Of a DNA stretch of 9,111 nt, positions 1 through 6,153 are shown piece by piece. Position numbers and translations under genes: made by a program. Under the pieces are notes generated by a model. It was not told where the DNA came from. It made no database searches and was given only the letters and a program-made list of their open reading frames with translations. The stretch is from Promethearchaeota archaeon (GTDB lineage Archaea > Asgardarchaeota > Lokiarchaeia > Sigynarchaeales > SOKP01), in assembly GCA_016839635.1 (NCBI GenBank), contig JAEOTV010000074.1, forward strand, positions 1 through 9,111. Direction: 5' to 3'. The first letter of the stretch is position 1. The number at the start of each line of letters is the position of its first letter.

Positions 1-88
1 TAATAGAGGAGCCTAACATTGAAATTAATTGCCCAATCCAAAAGAAAATATAATGGGTAAATGTGTGTTTAGTAGCTCTTGACTCCAT
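1..88 (-). CDS. MFS transporter, N-terminal fragment (runs off left edge)
   Basis: On the minus strand an ATG at 88-86 opens a frame that stays open to base 1 (29 codons). The peptide begins MESRATKHTF and continues with FFWIGQLISMLGSSI. The pattern F-x-x-FW-x-GQ-x-x-S-x-LGS-x-I is the hallmark first membrane helix of drug-efflux-type major facilitator proteins, which would export small molecules across the cytoplasmic membrane; substrate unknown. An in-frame TAA lies a few codons upstream (about 103-101), so this ATG is the only canonical start. A TATA-like box about 23 nt upstream fits leaderless transcription. The gene follows the acyl-CoA ligase on the same strand after 110 bases, but a T-rich tract and its own promoter suggest a separate transcript. 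Family call is good from the motif; everything beyond helix 1 is outside the window. Confidence 0.75.
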   Translation of the reverse strand, partial: MESRATKHTFTHYIFFWIGQLISMLGSSI

Positions 89-106
89 GGAAAAAAAAAT
101 TTATCA

Positions 107-114
107 TTATATCA
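107..114 (-). promoter_or_regulatory. TATA-like box for the MFS fragment
   Basis: The minus strand reads GATATAAT here, centred about 22-23 nt upstream of the ATG at 88. That is roughly the spacing of an archaeal TATA box to a transcription start lying at or next to the start codon. No Shine-Dalgarno match precedes the ATG (only a T run and CC), again fitting a leaderless message. Inferred from spacing and composition only. Confidence 0.35.
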
Positions 115-171
115 AAAGTTTATGAAAATGGGGAATTGTTTTTCAAAATATCTTAAATCATAATTTAATGC

Positions 172-195
172 AAAAATAGAAAAAGTAAAAAAAAT
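172..195 (-). terminator. Oligo-T terminator after the acyl-CoA ligase
   Basis: Read on the minus strand, directly after the ligase stop codon, there are three T-rich blocks (eight, five and five T with single interruptions) and no hairpin. Archaeal RNA polymerase terminates at such oligo-T tracts. It separates the ligase from the MFS fragment downstream. Confidence 0.5.
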
Positions 196-198
196 GAT

Positions 199-1965
199 TT
201 ATTTTTTATATAGTGGATCAGCTTCTTGCAAAACGCGTCTTTGGACTTTTCCCATGATACTCTTGGGAACTTCGTCAATTATATCAATTATAGCAGGACA
301 TTTCCATTTTGTCATATTCTTTTCGGTCCAGGATATTAATTCTTCTCCAGTAATTTTACCTTCGTATCCAGGTCTTAACGAGACCCATGCTTTTGTGATT
401 TCCCCAACTTTTCCTTTAGGATCAGGTAACCCCGCAACGGCAGCTTCTGAAACAGCTTCATGACTCATAAGCATTGTTTCAACTTCTGCTGGATAGACTG
501 AATGACCTGCAACTTTGATTAATTGTTTCTTTCTGTCCCTTATTGCTATTGTACCATCTTCATTCATAAATCCAATATCACCAGTTAAAAGCCATGTTCG
601 ACCATCCCATTTTTTTAATGTGTCAGTAGTTTCTTCTGGTTGGTTTAAATATCCTTTCATAACTTGAGGTCCACAAGCACAAATTTCTCCAGTATTTTCC
701 TCACCGTATTTTGACCCTGGTAAGCCAACTGCGATAGGTCCTTTCTCAAAATCGTCGGTATCAAAAATTCCCCAATCCGTACCAGGAAGTGGCATTCCAA
801 TCGTCCCAATTGGACTCTCACCGAACAAATTCCCCGCACTTATTACAGGACTCGCTTCTGAAAGCCCATACCCTTCTACAATTTTTCCTTGAGTGTTTTC
901 TTGAAAGGATTTCTGTACAGGAGCATGCAAAGGTCCAGCACCTGAAATACAGAGTCTTAATCTACCCATTAAACTCGGAAATTTTTCTAAGTTCGGAAAA
1001 TCCGCTATCCTCTTGAATAATATTTCTGCACCCGCATAAAAAAGACCTTTAGGAGCATCAATATGAGTAATTTCTTTTAGAAATTGTTCTGTTGGAGGAG
1101 GTCTTGGGAAAAGCATCATCCAACCTCCTAAGGCTATAGCTACATTCATAACTGCTGTCATTGCAAATGAATGATATAGTGGAATTGCCCCAATATCACC
1201 TACACCAGGATCTTCACCACCCACCCATAACATACATTGAATTGCATTAGAAACTAAGTTGAAATGTGTTAAAACCGTTGCTTTAGGAACCCCCGTAGTT
1301 CCACCAGTCATAATAAATGTAGCTACTTGTTCAATAGGATCAAATTCTACTTTAGGAAGATCAGGTTCGACATTAAGAAGATCCATAAATTTAATGGCAC
1401 TTGGAAAATCAACTTTTCCTTTTGGGATTTTACCAATGAATTTTCCTAATCCTTTCTTTAATCCTGATAATCCCGAAGCCAAATCTGCTATATTTGTATA
1501 AATAACCATTTCGATATTAGTCTTTTTAATGATTGGTCGTGCAAGTTCTCCGTATAATGCATCCATTGTAATTAAGACTTTTGAATTAGTCATTTTAAGT
1601 TGATGTAACACCTCTAAAGGTTTGTAGGTAGGATTTATCCCTGTGGCTATTGCTCCCACTTTTGTTACAGCATAAAAACTAATCACATATTGAAAACAAT
1701 TTGGCATTAAAAAGGCTACAACATCTCCTTTTTTGACTCCTAATTTATGGAGGGATGTTGCTAAAGAATCTATAGCCTGTCCCGCTTCCTCGTAAGTCAT
1801 CCATGATTCAATAAACCACATCATCCTATCATCAGCATATTTCTTACGTTGCCTCTCAAAAAACTCACCTAATGAAATCTTTTCAAATTTGTGATTCTTA
1901 GGTGTTTTTTCAGGCCACCATTTCTTAAACCACGCTTTATTTTCGTCCACTTGATATTCAGACAT
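199..1965 (-). CDS. Long-chain acyl-CoA ligase (FadD-type AMP-forming synthetase)
   Basis: A 588-residue ANL-superfamily enzyme that would activate a carboxylic acid, probably a fatty acid, with ATP to an acyl-adenylate and then form acyl-CoA in the cytoplasm. All core motifs are visible: phosphate-binding loop MTGGTTGVPK (219-228, with the TGGTTG spelling of E. coli FadD), PLYHSFAMT (262-270), GYGLSEASP (365-373), TGD at 461-463, the D-R-K-K hinge (477-480) followed by VAGHSVYPAEVE (485-496), and the C-terminal PKSIMGK with predicted catalytic Lys573. A Gly/Lys-rich segment at about 166-190 sits where FadD has its membrane-associated helices. Length is normal and no key residue is missing. 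The ATG is preceded by GTGA with a 6-nt spacer. Substrate chain length cannot be read from sequence; a medium-chain or aryl acid ligase is possible. It is flanked by an oligo-T tract and its own TATA-like box, so it is probably monocistronic. Confidence 0.93.
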   Translation of the reverse strand: MSEYQVDENKAWFKKWWPEKTPKNHKFEKISLGEFFERQRKKYADDRMMWFIESWMTYEEAGQAIDSLATSLHKLGVKKGDVVAFLMPNCFQYVISFYAVTKVGAIATGINPTYKPLEVLHQLKMTNSKVLITMDALYGELARPIIKKTNIEMVIYTNIADLASGLSGLKKGLGKFIGKIPKGKVDFPSAIKFMDLLNVEPDLPKVEFDPIEQVATFIMTGGTTGVPKATVLTHFNLVSNAIQCMLWVGGEDPGVGDIGAIPLYHSFAMTAVMNVAIALGGWMMLFPRPPPTEQFLKEITHIDAPKGLFYAGAEILFKRIADFPNLEKFPSLMGRLRLCISGAGPLHAPVQKSFQENTQGKIVEGYGLSEASPVISAGNLFGESPIGTIGMPLPGTDWGIFDTDDFEKGPIAVGLPGSKYGEENTGEICACGPQVMKGYLNQPEETTDTLKKWDGRTWLLTGDIGFMNEDGTIAIRDRKKQLIKVAGHSVYPAEVETMLMSHEAVSEAAVAGLPDPKGKVGEITKAWVSLRPGYEGKITGEELISWTEKNMTKWKCPAIIDIIDEVPKSIMGKVQRRVLQEADPLYKK

Positions 1966-1971
1966 TCTTTT

Positions 1972-1975
1972 TCAC
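1972..1975 (-). promoter_or_regulatory. Shine-Dalgarno GTGA of the acyl-CoA ligase
   Basis: The minus strand reads GTGA, then six bases, then the ATG at 1965. GTGA pairs with the UCAC of the archaeal 16S rRNA 3' end. The same element at almost the same spacing precedes the metallo-hydrolase and phosphorylase genes here. Confidence 0.45.
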
Positions 1976-1997
1976 ATTTAAATTGTTCTTATTGGAT

Positions 1998-2006
1998 AAT
2001 ATAAAA
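1998..2006 (-). promoter_or_regulatory. TATA-like box of the acyl-CoA ligase
   Basis: The minus strand reads TTTTATATT, centred about 37 nt upstream of the ATG at 1965. Transcription would then begin near 1976, leaving a leader of about ten bases that just contains the GTGA site. Assigned by composition and spacing. Confidence 0.4.
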
Positions 2007-2044
2007 TAATTTTACATTAGAACACTATGTTAAATTAGCTTAAA

Positions 2045-2061
2045 TTTATAAAGTTTATAAA
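2045..2061. repeat. Tandem palindrome TTTATAAA-G-TTTATAAA
   Basis: Two copies of the self-complementary octamer TTTATAAA are separated by one G. They lie 80-96 bases upstream of the acyl-CoA ligase start and about 40 bases after the HAD hydrolase stop. They could be a second TATA element, a binding site for a regulator, or chance in AT-rich sequence. No function is claimed. Confidence 0.3.
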
Positions 2062-2101
2062 AAATAACTTTCATCAAGAGACTTAGATGCCATTCATAGA
2101 A

Positions 2102-2893
2102 TTAAGAAGTCGATTGTAAATTGAGTATTTGATATAACTTTCTTAACTGTGAAATAGTTATAAAAGGTATTATATTTGAATTATAGTTAATTTTTTCTAT
2201 CGCTCTTAATTTTACTTTAACTTTTTTTTTTGAGAAATAATCATTTCCGATCATTCTTTTCTTTAAGCTTTGACGTTGAATTAATATAGGCTTTATACCA
2301 GCATTTAAAGAGCCCTCAATATCTTCTTTACTATCCCCGATAAATACAACCTCTTGAGGTTTTAAATCAAGAGTCTCAAGAGTAATGATAAAAATCTGTG
2401 GATCGGGTTTTTTATAGCCTATTTCTCCTGAAATAGCTATATAATCAAAATATTTTATAAGTTTATATTTAGATAAAACGGAGTAAAGAAAAGGAGGATG
2501 GTCAAAATTAGTGATTAACGCGAGATTTTTCTCCCTTCTTAAAATTTTTAATAATGGAATTGCTTCTGGATCAATTTCCACATACTTATGCCAAGAATTA
2601 ACACATTCATTAGCAATTTTTTTAATCTCACTTGTCTCAAGGTTCAATCTTAAATCCAATGCAAAATCCTTAATTCTGTTTTCATAAATTGTTAGAGTTT
2701 TATCTTTCTCTATAGGTTCTTCTCTTGTAAAAAATCCACTACATAAATTTGCAAAATCACTTCTTGAAAGCTTTAGACCATAATTTCTCATGAGTGTGTA
2801 AAAGGTTAACAGCCAGTTATCCCAAGCTTTTTTGATATTCTTTGGTATTAATAGTGTACCATAAAGATCAAAAAAAACTCCTTTTATCAACAA
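2102..2893 (-). CDS. HAD-superfamily hydrolase (subfamily IA-like)
   Basis: A 263-residue Rossmannoid HAD hydrolase, probably a cytoplasmic phosphatase acting on a small phosphorylated metabolite. Motif I is FFDLYGTLL (7-15) with nucleophile Asp9; motif II is LALITN (124-129); motif III is Lys162 in YKKPDP (160-165); motif IV is FIGDSKEDIEG (184-194), with the acidic pair Asp187/Asp191 for Mg2+. The helical segment at about 20-105 is the cap. The usual general acid at Asp+2 is Tyr11, as in L-2-haloacid dehalogenases, while motif IV is phosphatase-like, so reaction type is uncertain. The frame has no ATG near its start: TTG at 2893-2891 gives M-L-I-K-G before the first strand, and an in-frame TGA lies just upstream; the next codon is also TTG. 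The last 55 or so residues are basic and outside the core. It is divergent from the zinc-knuckle gene and shares its intergenic region. Confidence 0.88.
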   Translation of the reverse strand: MLIKGVFFDLYGTLLIPKNIKKAWDNWLLTFYTLMRNYGLKLSRSDFANLCSGFFTREEPIEKDKTLTIYENRIKDFALDLRLNLETSEIKKIANECVNSWHKYVEIDPEAIPLLKILRREKNLALITNFDHPPFLYSVLSKYKLIKYFDYIAISGEIGYKKPDPQIFIITLETLDLKPQEVVFIGDSKEDIEGSLNAGIKPILIQRQSLKKRMIGNDYFSKKKVKVKLRAIEKINYNSNIIPFITISQLRKLYQILNLQSTS

Positions 2894-2915
2894 TTTAATT
2901 CATTAAATTACTGTG

Positions 2916-2924
2916 TTTTAATAA
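2916..2924 (-). promoter_or_regulatory. Possible TATA box of the HAD hydrolase
   Basis: The minus strand reads TTATTAAAA, centred about 27 nt upstream of the TTG start at 2893, compatible with a leaderless transcript. No Shine-Dalgarno match precedes the TTG. The 116-base divergent region also has an A/T run with TATAT at 2950-2956 that could serve either gene, so this choice is tentative. Confidence 0.25.
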
Positions 2925-3009
2925 GGTATCTAAAAATTATAATAATAAAAAATATATGATAGTAGTAATTCAAAATACATAGAATTTGAAAAAAATATAA
3001 GAAATAAAA

Positions 3010-3369
3010 ATGACTTGTATTCACGGTTTGGATGAAATAAGTTGCCCTACTTGCCGAATAATAAGATCGAGCACACCATTAAAAGGTATTAGTTTAAAGA
3101 AGATAAATTTCTTCAATGCTACTAATTCTCATTCTAGAAATATAAATCTTGAAAAAAAATTAATAGAGGAAATAACCCTTAAAAGAAGTAATCCACATCC
3201 TCCTAATCTTATTTCAAAACCCCGTTTCATTAATGAAATTCCTAATTTTAAAAATGAATTATTCTTAGAGAGATCTAAAGAACTCGATATTGTTAAAGAA
3301 GATAATTACAGAATCATTAAAAAAATTCCTCTTGAAAACCCTGAATGGAAATTTGAGGAAGAAGACTAA
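3010..3369 (+). CDS. Small lysine-rich protein with N-terminal CxH...CxxC zinc knuckle
   Basis: A 119-residue protein that I cannot assign to a named family. It opens MTCIHGLDEISCPTC: Cys3, His5, Cys12 and Cys15 form a C-x-H-x6-C-x2-C set expected to bind one zinc ion. The HGLDxxxCPxC spelling recurs as a short zinc knuckle at the ends of many otherwise unrelated proteins. The remainder (20-119) is rich in Lys, Glu, Asn and Ile with many prolines, has no membrane segment or signal peptide, and ends acidic (EEED), so it looks largely disordered or adaptor-like. A role as a protein- or nucleic-acid-binding adaptor is only a guess. ATG at 3010 is the first in-frame start and puts Cys3 immediately after it; no Shine-Dalgarno match is visible. 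It is divergent from the HAD hydrolase and 124 bases before the metallo-hydrolase. Confidence 0.75.
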   Translation: MTCIHGLDEISCPTCRIIRSSTPLKGISLKKINFFNATNSHSRNINLEKKLIEEITLKRSNPHPPNLISKPRFINEIPNFKNELFLERSKELDIVKEDNYRIIKKIPLENPEWKFEEED

Positions 3370-3444
3370 AATCTCTTATCTAAATTTATCCTCGTTTTAA
3401 TTCATTCCCTACTTATTACATTATTATTTTAAGGGAAGATATCA

Positions 3445-3460
3445 TTATAATAAATTATAA
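3445..3460 (+). promoter_or_regulatory. TATA-like region of the metallo-hydrolase
   Basis: The sequence TTATAATAAATTATAA lies 34-49 bases upstream of the ATG at 3494. It would give a short leader carrying the GTGAT site. The exact box within this AT-rich block cannot be fixed. Confidence 0.35.
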
Positions 3461-3484
3461 CCACATTTACAAAATAATTAAGAA

Positions 3485-3489
3485 GTGAT
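3485..3489 (+). promoter_or_regulatory. Shine-Dalgarno GTGAT deciding the start at 3494
   Basis: GTGAT stands four bases before the ATG at 3494. The alternative in-frame ATG at 3503 (Met4) would be 13 bases away, so the site favours the longer start. The overlapping ATG at 3490 is in another frame and gives no sensible protein. Confidence 0.45.
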
Positions 3490-3493
3490 ATGA

Positions 3494-4144
3494 ATGGCTC
3501 ATATGGAAATTACTTGGCTTGGACATGCCTCCTTTAAAGTGAAAACTCATAGTGGAAGAATTATTTATCTGGATCCTTACCAAATTAAAAAGGGAGAGGA
3601 AAAAGCAGATATAATTGTTTCAACGCATTCTCATGGGGATCATTTTGACTCAAGTAGTATACAAAACCTTATGAAAGATGATACAGTTGTTATAGGACCT
3701 GAGAGTATTGCTAGCAGCTTGCAAAAATTTGATGGGACACCGTTGAAACTAGGGCACACATTTGACTATAAAGATCTTTCAATCGAGTTAGTTCCAGCGT
3801 ATAATATTAAAAAACCAAACCATCCTAAAAGAAATGAATGGGCAGGAATTATAGTTACTTCAGAAGATAAGAGTGTATACCACGCTGGAGATACTGAGCG
3901 TATCCCTGAAATGAAAGATTTAGCTAGTCGAAATATAACTGTTGCTATGATGCCTTGTGGAGGAACCTATACAATGGACTTTGACGAAGCTACCGACTCG
4001 ATTGTTGATGTAAAGCCCGAGATTGCTATTCCAATGCATAATTGGGGCAAGGATTTAACTGAGTTCAAAGACCTTCTAGAGAAAAAAGACCCTAGCATTA
4101 AAGTAGAAATACTCGAAGAAGGTGGTGACCCGTTAAAAATCTAA
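3494..4144 (+). CDS. UlaG-like metallo-beta-lactamase-fold hydrolase
   Basis: A 216-residue cytoplasmic metal-dependent hydrolase of the COG2220 group (UlaG / UPF0173-like). Visible features are the N-terminal TWLGHASF with His11, Asp27 in YLDPY, the metal motif STHSHGDHFD (43-52; His45, His47, Asp49, His50), YHAGDT (129-134, metal-bridging Asp133) and IPMHNW (179-184, His182). These are the five conserved metal-site regions of the fold in order, so an active binuclear site is likely. Length matches the short single-domain members. The substrate is unknown: relatives include a lactonase-type ascorbate-6-phosphate enzyme and many uncharacterised hydrolases, so family membership does not identify the reaction. 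A GTGAT site supports ATG 3494 over Met4. A strong oligo-T tract follows, so it is probably its own transcript. Confidence 0.9.
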   Translation: MAHMEITWLGHASFKVKTHSGRIIYLDPYQIKKGEEKADIIVSTHSHGDHFDSSSIQNLMKDDTVVIGPESIASSLQKFDGTPLKLGHTFDYKDLSIELVPAYNIKKPNHPKRNEWAGIIVTSEDKSVYHAGDTERIPEMKDLASRNITVAMMPCGGTYTMDFDEATDSIVDVKPEIAIPMHNWGKDLTEFKDLLEKKDPSIKVEILEEGGDPLKI

Positions 4145-4155
4145 ATCTTAAGTCC

Positions 4156-4190
4156 TTTTTTTACTTATTCTACCCCTTTCTCTTTTTTTT
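4156..4190 (+). terminator. Double oligo-T terminator after the metallo-hydrolase
   Basis: A run of seven T (4156-4162) and a run of eight T (4183-4190) lie in a pyrimidine-rich stretch beginning just after the stop codon. There is no hairpin. This matches archaeal intrinsic termination and isolates the next small gene. Confidence 0.55.
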
Positions 4191-4248
4191 AAATTATAAT
4201 TATAAGATTTATTAGTTGTAGTTTTATTCATACCTATATAGCTTAAAA

Positions 4249-4253
4249 GAGGT
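4249..4253 (+). promoter_or_regulatory. Shine-Dalgarno GAGGT in front of an ATT start
   Basis: GAGGT is the most purine-rich ribosome-binding match in the window. It stands five bases before ATT at 4259-4261, with no ATG, GTG or TTG nearby in any useful frame. It is the main evidence that the small gene downstream begins at this ATT and not at GTG 4334. Confidence 0.45.
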
Positions 4254-4258
4254 TTTTC

Positions 4259-4612
4259 ATTACGATTGATATACATTTTACTGATGAAGCAATAGAATAT
4301 ATAAACAAAGAATTAGAAGTTAATAGTGACCTTGTGCTCACAATATCTCGTAAACCAAAGACATCCTGTTTTCCCATGTTTACTGGAAATATCATTCGAC
4401 TTGAAACCAAAGAAGAGTTCAAACCTTATTTTGAGAAGTATATTGAAGTGGAAGAAAATCTTTACAAGAATAAATTTAAAATGTATATCGAAAAACGACT
4501 TCTTGTAGAAGAAGGAAACGCATATAATTCCACAATTGATGTAGATACATTTGAAGAAGATGGAGAAATTTACGGAAACCTAATCGAAGAATTCATTTTA
4601 ATTAAGGCATAA
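4259..4612 (+). CDS. Small acidic protein, possible ATT start; family uncertain
   Basis: The longest frame with a canonical start begins at GTG 4334 and gives 92 residues, but the same frame is open and protein-like back to a TAA at 4244. Starting at ATT 4259 gives 117 residues opening (M)TIDIHFTDEAIEYINKEL: a strand, T-D-E-A, then a helix. The next strand contains that GTG as Val26 (LVLTIS), so a GTG start would remove the first structural unit. The only Cys is Cys37 (KTSCFP); the C-terminal half is strongly acidic. The strand-TDEA-helix opening weakly recalls IscA/HesB-like proteins, but their C-terminal cysteines are absent, so no function is assigned. ATT and ATA are the only start-like codons before GTG 4334. 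A TATATA at 4235-4240 complicates the picture, because it could place a transcript start near 4262. The existence of the gene is well supported; the start is not settled. Confidence 0.65.
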   Translation: MTIDIHFTDEAIEYINKELEVNSDLVLTISRKPKTSCFPMFTGNIIRLETKEEFKPYFEKYIEVEENLYKNKFKMYIEKRLLVEEGNAYNSTIDVDTFEEDGEIYGNLIEEFILIKA

Positions 4613-4665
4613 AATACATTTTGGCTTTATTGGTTAGTCTAATGATTAAATGAATTATTTATAGC

Positions 4666-4675
4666 TTTATAAATA
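4666..4675 (+). promoter_or_regulatory. TATA box of the sugar-porter-like MFS gene (leaderless)
   Basis: TTTATAAATA is centred 25-26 nt upstream of ATG 4696 and no Shine-Dalgarno match lies between them. That is the expected distance from an archaeal TATA box to the transcription start, so the message probably begins at or within a few bases of the start codon. Confidence 0.5.
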
Positions 4676-4695
4676 AAAACAACTTAATACAATAC

Positions 4696-5952
4696 ATGTC
4701 AAAAGTAGACGCATTTATTAAAAAAAAAGATGAAGAATACGAGGAAAAAACTCTAAGATCAAAACATTACCAATGGTACATTGTAATATTCATGGGCTTG
4801 GTGGGTTTTCTTGATAACAACTTAAATTTAATGGAGGGTCAAGTAGTCCCTTTCATTCTTACTGAATTTAGTTTGGATGCCTTTGTTTTTGCTTTTTGGC
4901 AAGGAATTTTTGGGATCGCAACATTTTCAGTCTTTATTTTATCTTGGTTTACAGATGCCTTCGGGAGAAAGAAGGGTGCTTTTGTTCTATTACTTTTAAT
5001 GGGTATTCCATCGATTTTAATACCCTTCTTTTCACCTAATATTTGGAGTTTTTATATTCTATATACAATCCTTATAACCGGTACAGTCAGTAATTTATGG
5101 GAGATACCAGTAAGTGAAGAATCTCCCGCCAAGAAAAGAGCTATTTATGGAGGTGTAGCAACCTTAGTAAGTCTCATACCTCTTGCTGCGATTATAGGAG
5201 ATGACATTGCAGATGGTTTAGGTTGGAGATGGAGTTATGGAATTTTCTTTTTTGTTATGATAGGATTATTAATTATGTGGTATTTTATGAAAGAACCTAA
5301 GAGATGGGTTGATGCCAAGGAAGAACGCGGACATGAATCTCTTAAGTTTAAGAAAGCTTTAAAATCCTTCAATAAAAAAGACTGGACATATGCTGCAATG
5401 GCATTTGTAGTTTATGGAATTTGGGCAATTGGTTTAAAAATAGGAAATACATGGGCCCGAGAATACTATATTGATACAGGATCTCCCTGGGCTGCTCAAT
5501 GGAATATGATTATAATGGTCGCAGGTCTTATGCTTTTATTAGGTGCGATTGTATCTGGTATAGTTATGGAGCGAGTATCAAGGAAAGTGACTCTAATATT
5601 TAGTACTATTGGTTCATCGTTGGGATTTATCTTATTGGGAATTACAGGACATCCTGCAGCTTTGTGGACAGCATACTTCGCTATGACAGTTTTGTTTACA
5701 TGGATAATGGTTTATTTCACTGAAGTATTTCGAACAGAAATTAGAACTACTGGAATGGGTATAGCTTCGTTAGGTACAAGGATTTCATATGTATTTGGTC
5801 CCTTAATAGCGGCAGTAATGTTAGCAACATTAGATTGGGTAATGTTCTGGGTTATTCCAGGATTATTGTTGATAATTCCTCTATTCATATTATTTCTGAA
5901 ACCTTATGAAACAAAGGGTAAAACTTTAGAGCAAATCCAAGAAGAGAGATAA
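4696..5952 (+). CDS. MFS transporter, sugar-porter-like
   Basis: A 418-residue integral membrane protein of the major facilitator superfamily with twelve predicted helices: about 27-47, 62-84, 94-112, 116-135, 150-170, 178-198, then 229-249, 268-291, 297-316, 320-341, 352-377 and 380-401. The inter-domain loop is about 199-228. The loop between helices 2 and 3 carries D-A-F-GRKKG (87-94), the MFS signature; after helix 4 comes EESPAKKRA (141-149); TEVFRTEIRTTGMG (342-355) precedes helix 11. The tail KPYETKGKTLEQI (402-414) closely follows the PETKG-type ending of sugar porters, so a sugar or related polyol/organic acid driven by a cation gradient is a reasonable inference; substrate is unproven. 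The charged N-terminal 25 residues are cytoplasmic, not a signal peptide. It precedes the glucan phosphorylase on the same strand but is separated from it by an oligo-T tract. Confidence 0.9.
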   Translation: MSKVDAFIKKKDEEYEEKTLRSKHYQWYIVIFMGLVGFLDNNLNLMEGQVVPFILTEFSLDAFVFAFWQGIFGIATFSVFILSWFTDAFGRKKGAFVLLLLMGIPSILIPFFSPNIWSFYILYTILITGTVSNLWEIPVSEESPAKKRAIYGGVATLVSLIPLAAIIGDDIADGLGWRWSYGIFFFVMIGLLIMWYFMKEPKRWVDAKEERGHESLKFKKALKSFNKKDWTYAAMAFVVYGIWAIGLKIGNTWAREYYIDTGSPWAAQWNMIIMVAGLMLLLGAIVSGIVMERVSRKVTLIFSTIGSSLGFILLGITGHPAALWTAYFAMTVLFTWIMVYFTEVFRTEIRTTGMGIASLGTRISYVFGPLIAAVMLATLDWVMFWVIPGLLLIIPLFILFLKPYETKGKTLEQIQEER

Positions 5953-5982
5953 AAATAAAAATCGAATATTATTATTAAATTA

Positions 5983-5996
5983 TTTTTTTTTATTTT
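5983..5996 (+). terminator. Oligo-T terminator after the MFS gene
   Basis: Nine T (5983-5991), one A and four T follow the stop codon by about 30 bases with no hairpin. The 201-base gap to the phosphorylase otherwise holds only AT-rich sequence, a short GTAC-TATTTT-GTAC inverted repeat near 6030-6044 and the phosphorylase promoter. Confidence 0.5.
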
Positions 5997-6092
5997 CCAT
6001 ACTTAGTTTTTAGAAAATGTTATCTTCTTAGTACTATTTTGTACATTCAATCTTTTATTAAGATAAGATTTTAAACTATGGGTTTTAAAAGT

Positions 6093-6102
6093 ATTATATA
6101 AA
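6093..6102 (+). promoter_or_regulatory. TATA-like box of the glucan phosphorylase
   Basis: ATTATATAAA is centred about 56 nt upstream of ATG 6154. Transcription would start near 6124, giving a leader of about 30 bases that includes GTGA at 6144-6147, six bases before the ATG. Confidence 0.4.
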
Positions 6103-6153
6103 ATTCAAAATATCAATAATTTTAACCAATAATAGTGCGAGATGTGAAGAAAA

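Noticed and set aside
3..53. Plus-strand tail reading IEEPNIEINCPIQKKI then stop, as if the end of an upstream gene
   Set aside because: It is antisense to the minus-strand MFS start at 88, which has a strong family signature and a promoter-like box; both cannot be real.
194..1501. Plus-strand open frames (194-463, 789-1016, 1259-1501) and a minus-strand frame at 657-839
   Set aside because: All lie within the acyl-CoA ligase gene in other frames; none has a recognisable motif.
4326..4508. A 60-codon plus-strand frame overlapping the small ATT-started gene
   Set aside because: Shifted frame shadow of the 4259-4612 gene with no ribosome-binding site and an unconvincing composition.
6030..6070. 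Inverted repeats GTAC-TATTTT-GTAC and AATCTT...AAGATT between the MFS and phosphorylase genes
   Set aside because: Stems of only four to six AT-rich pairs; expected by chance and not placed like an operator or attenuator.
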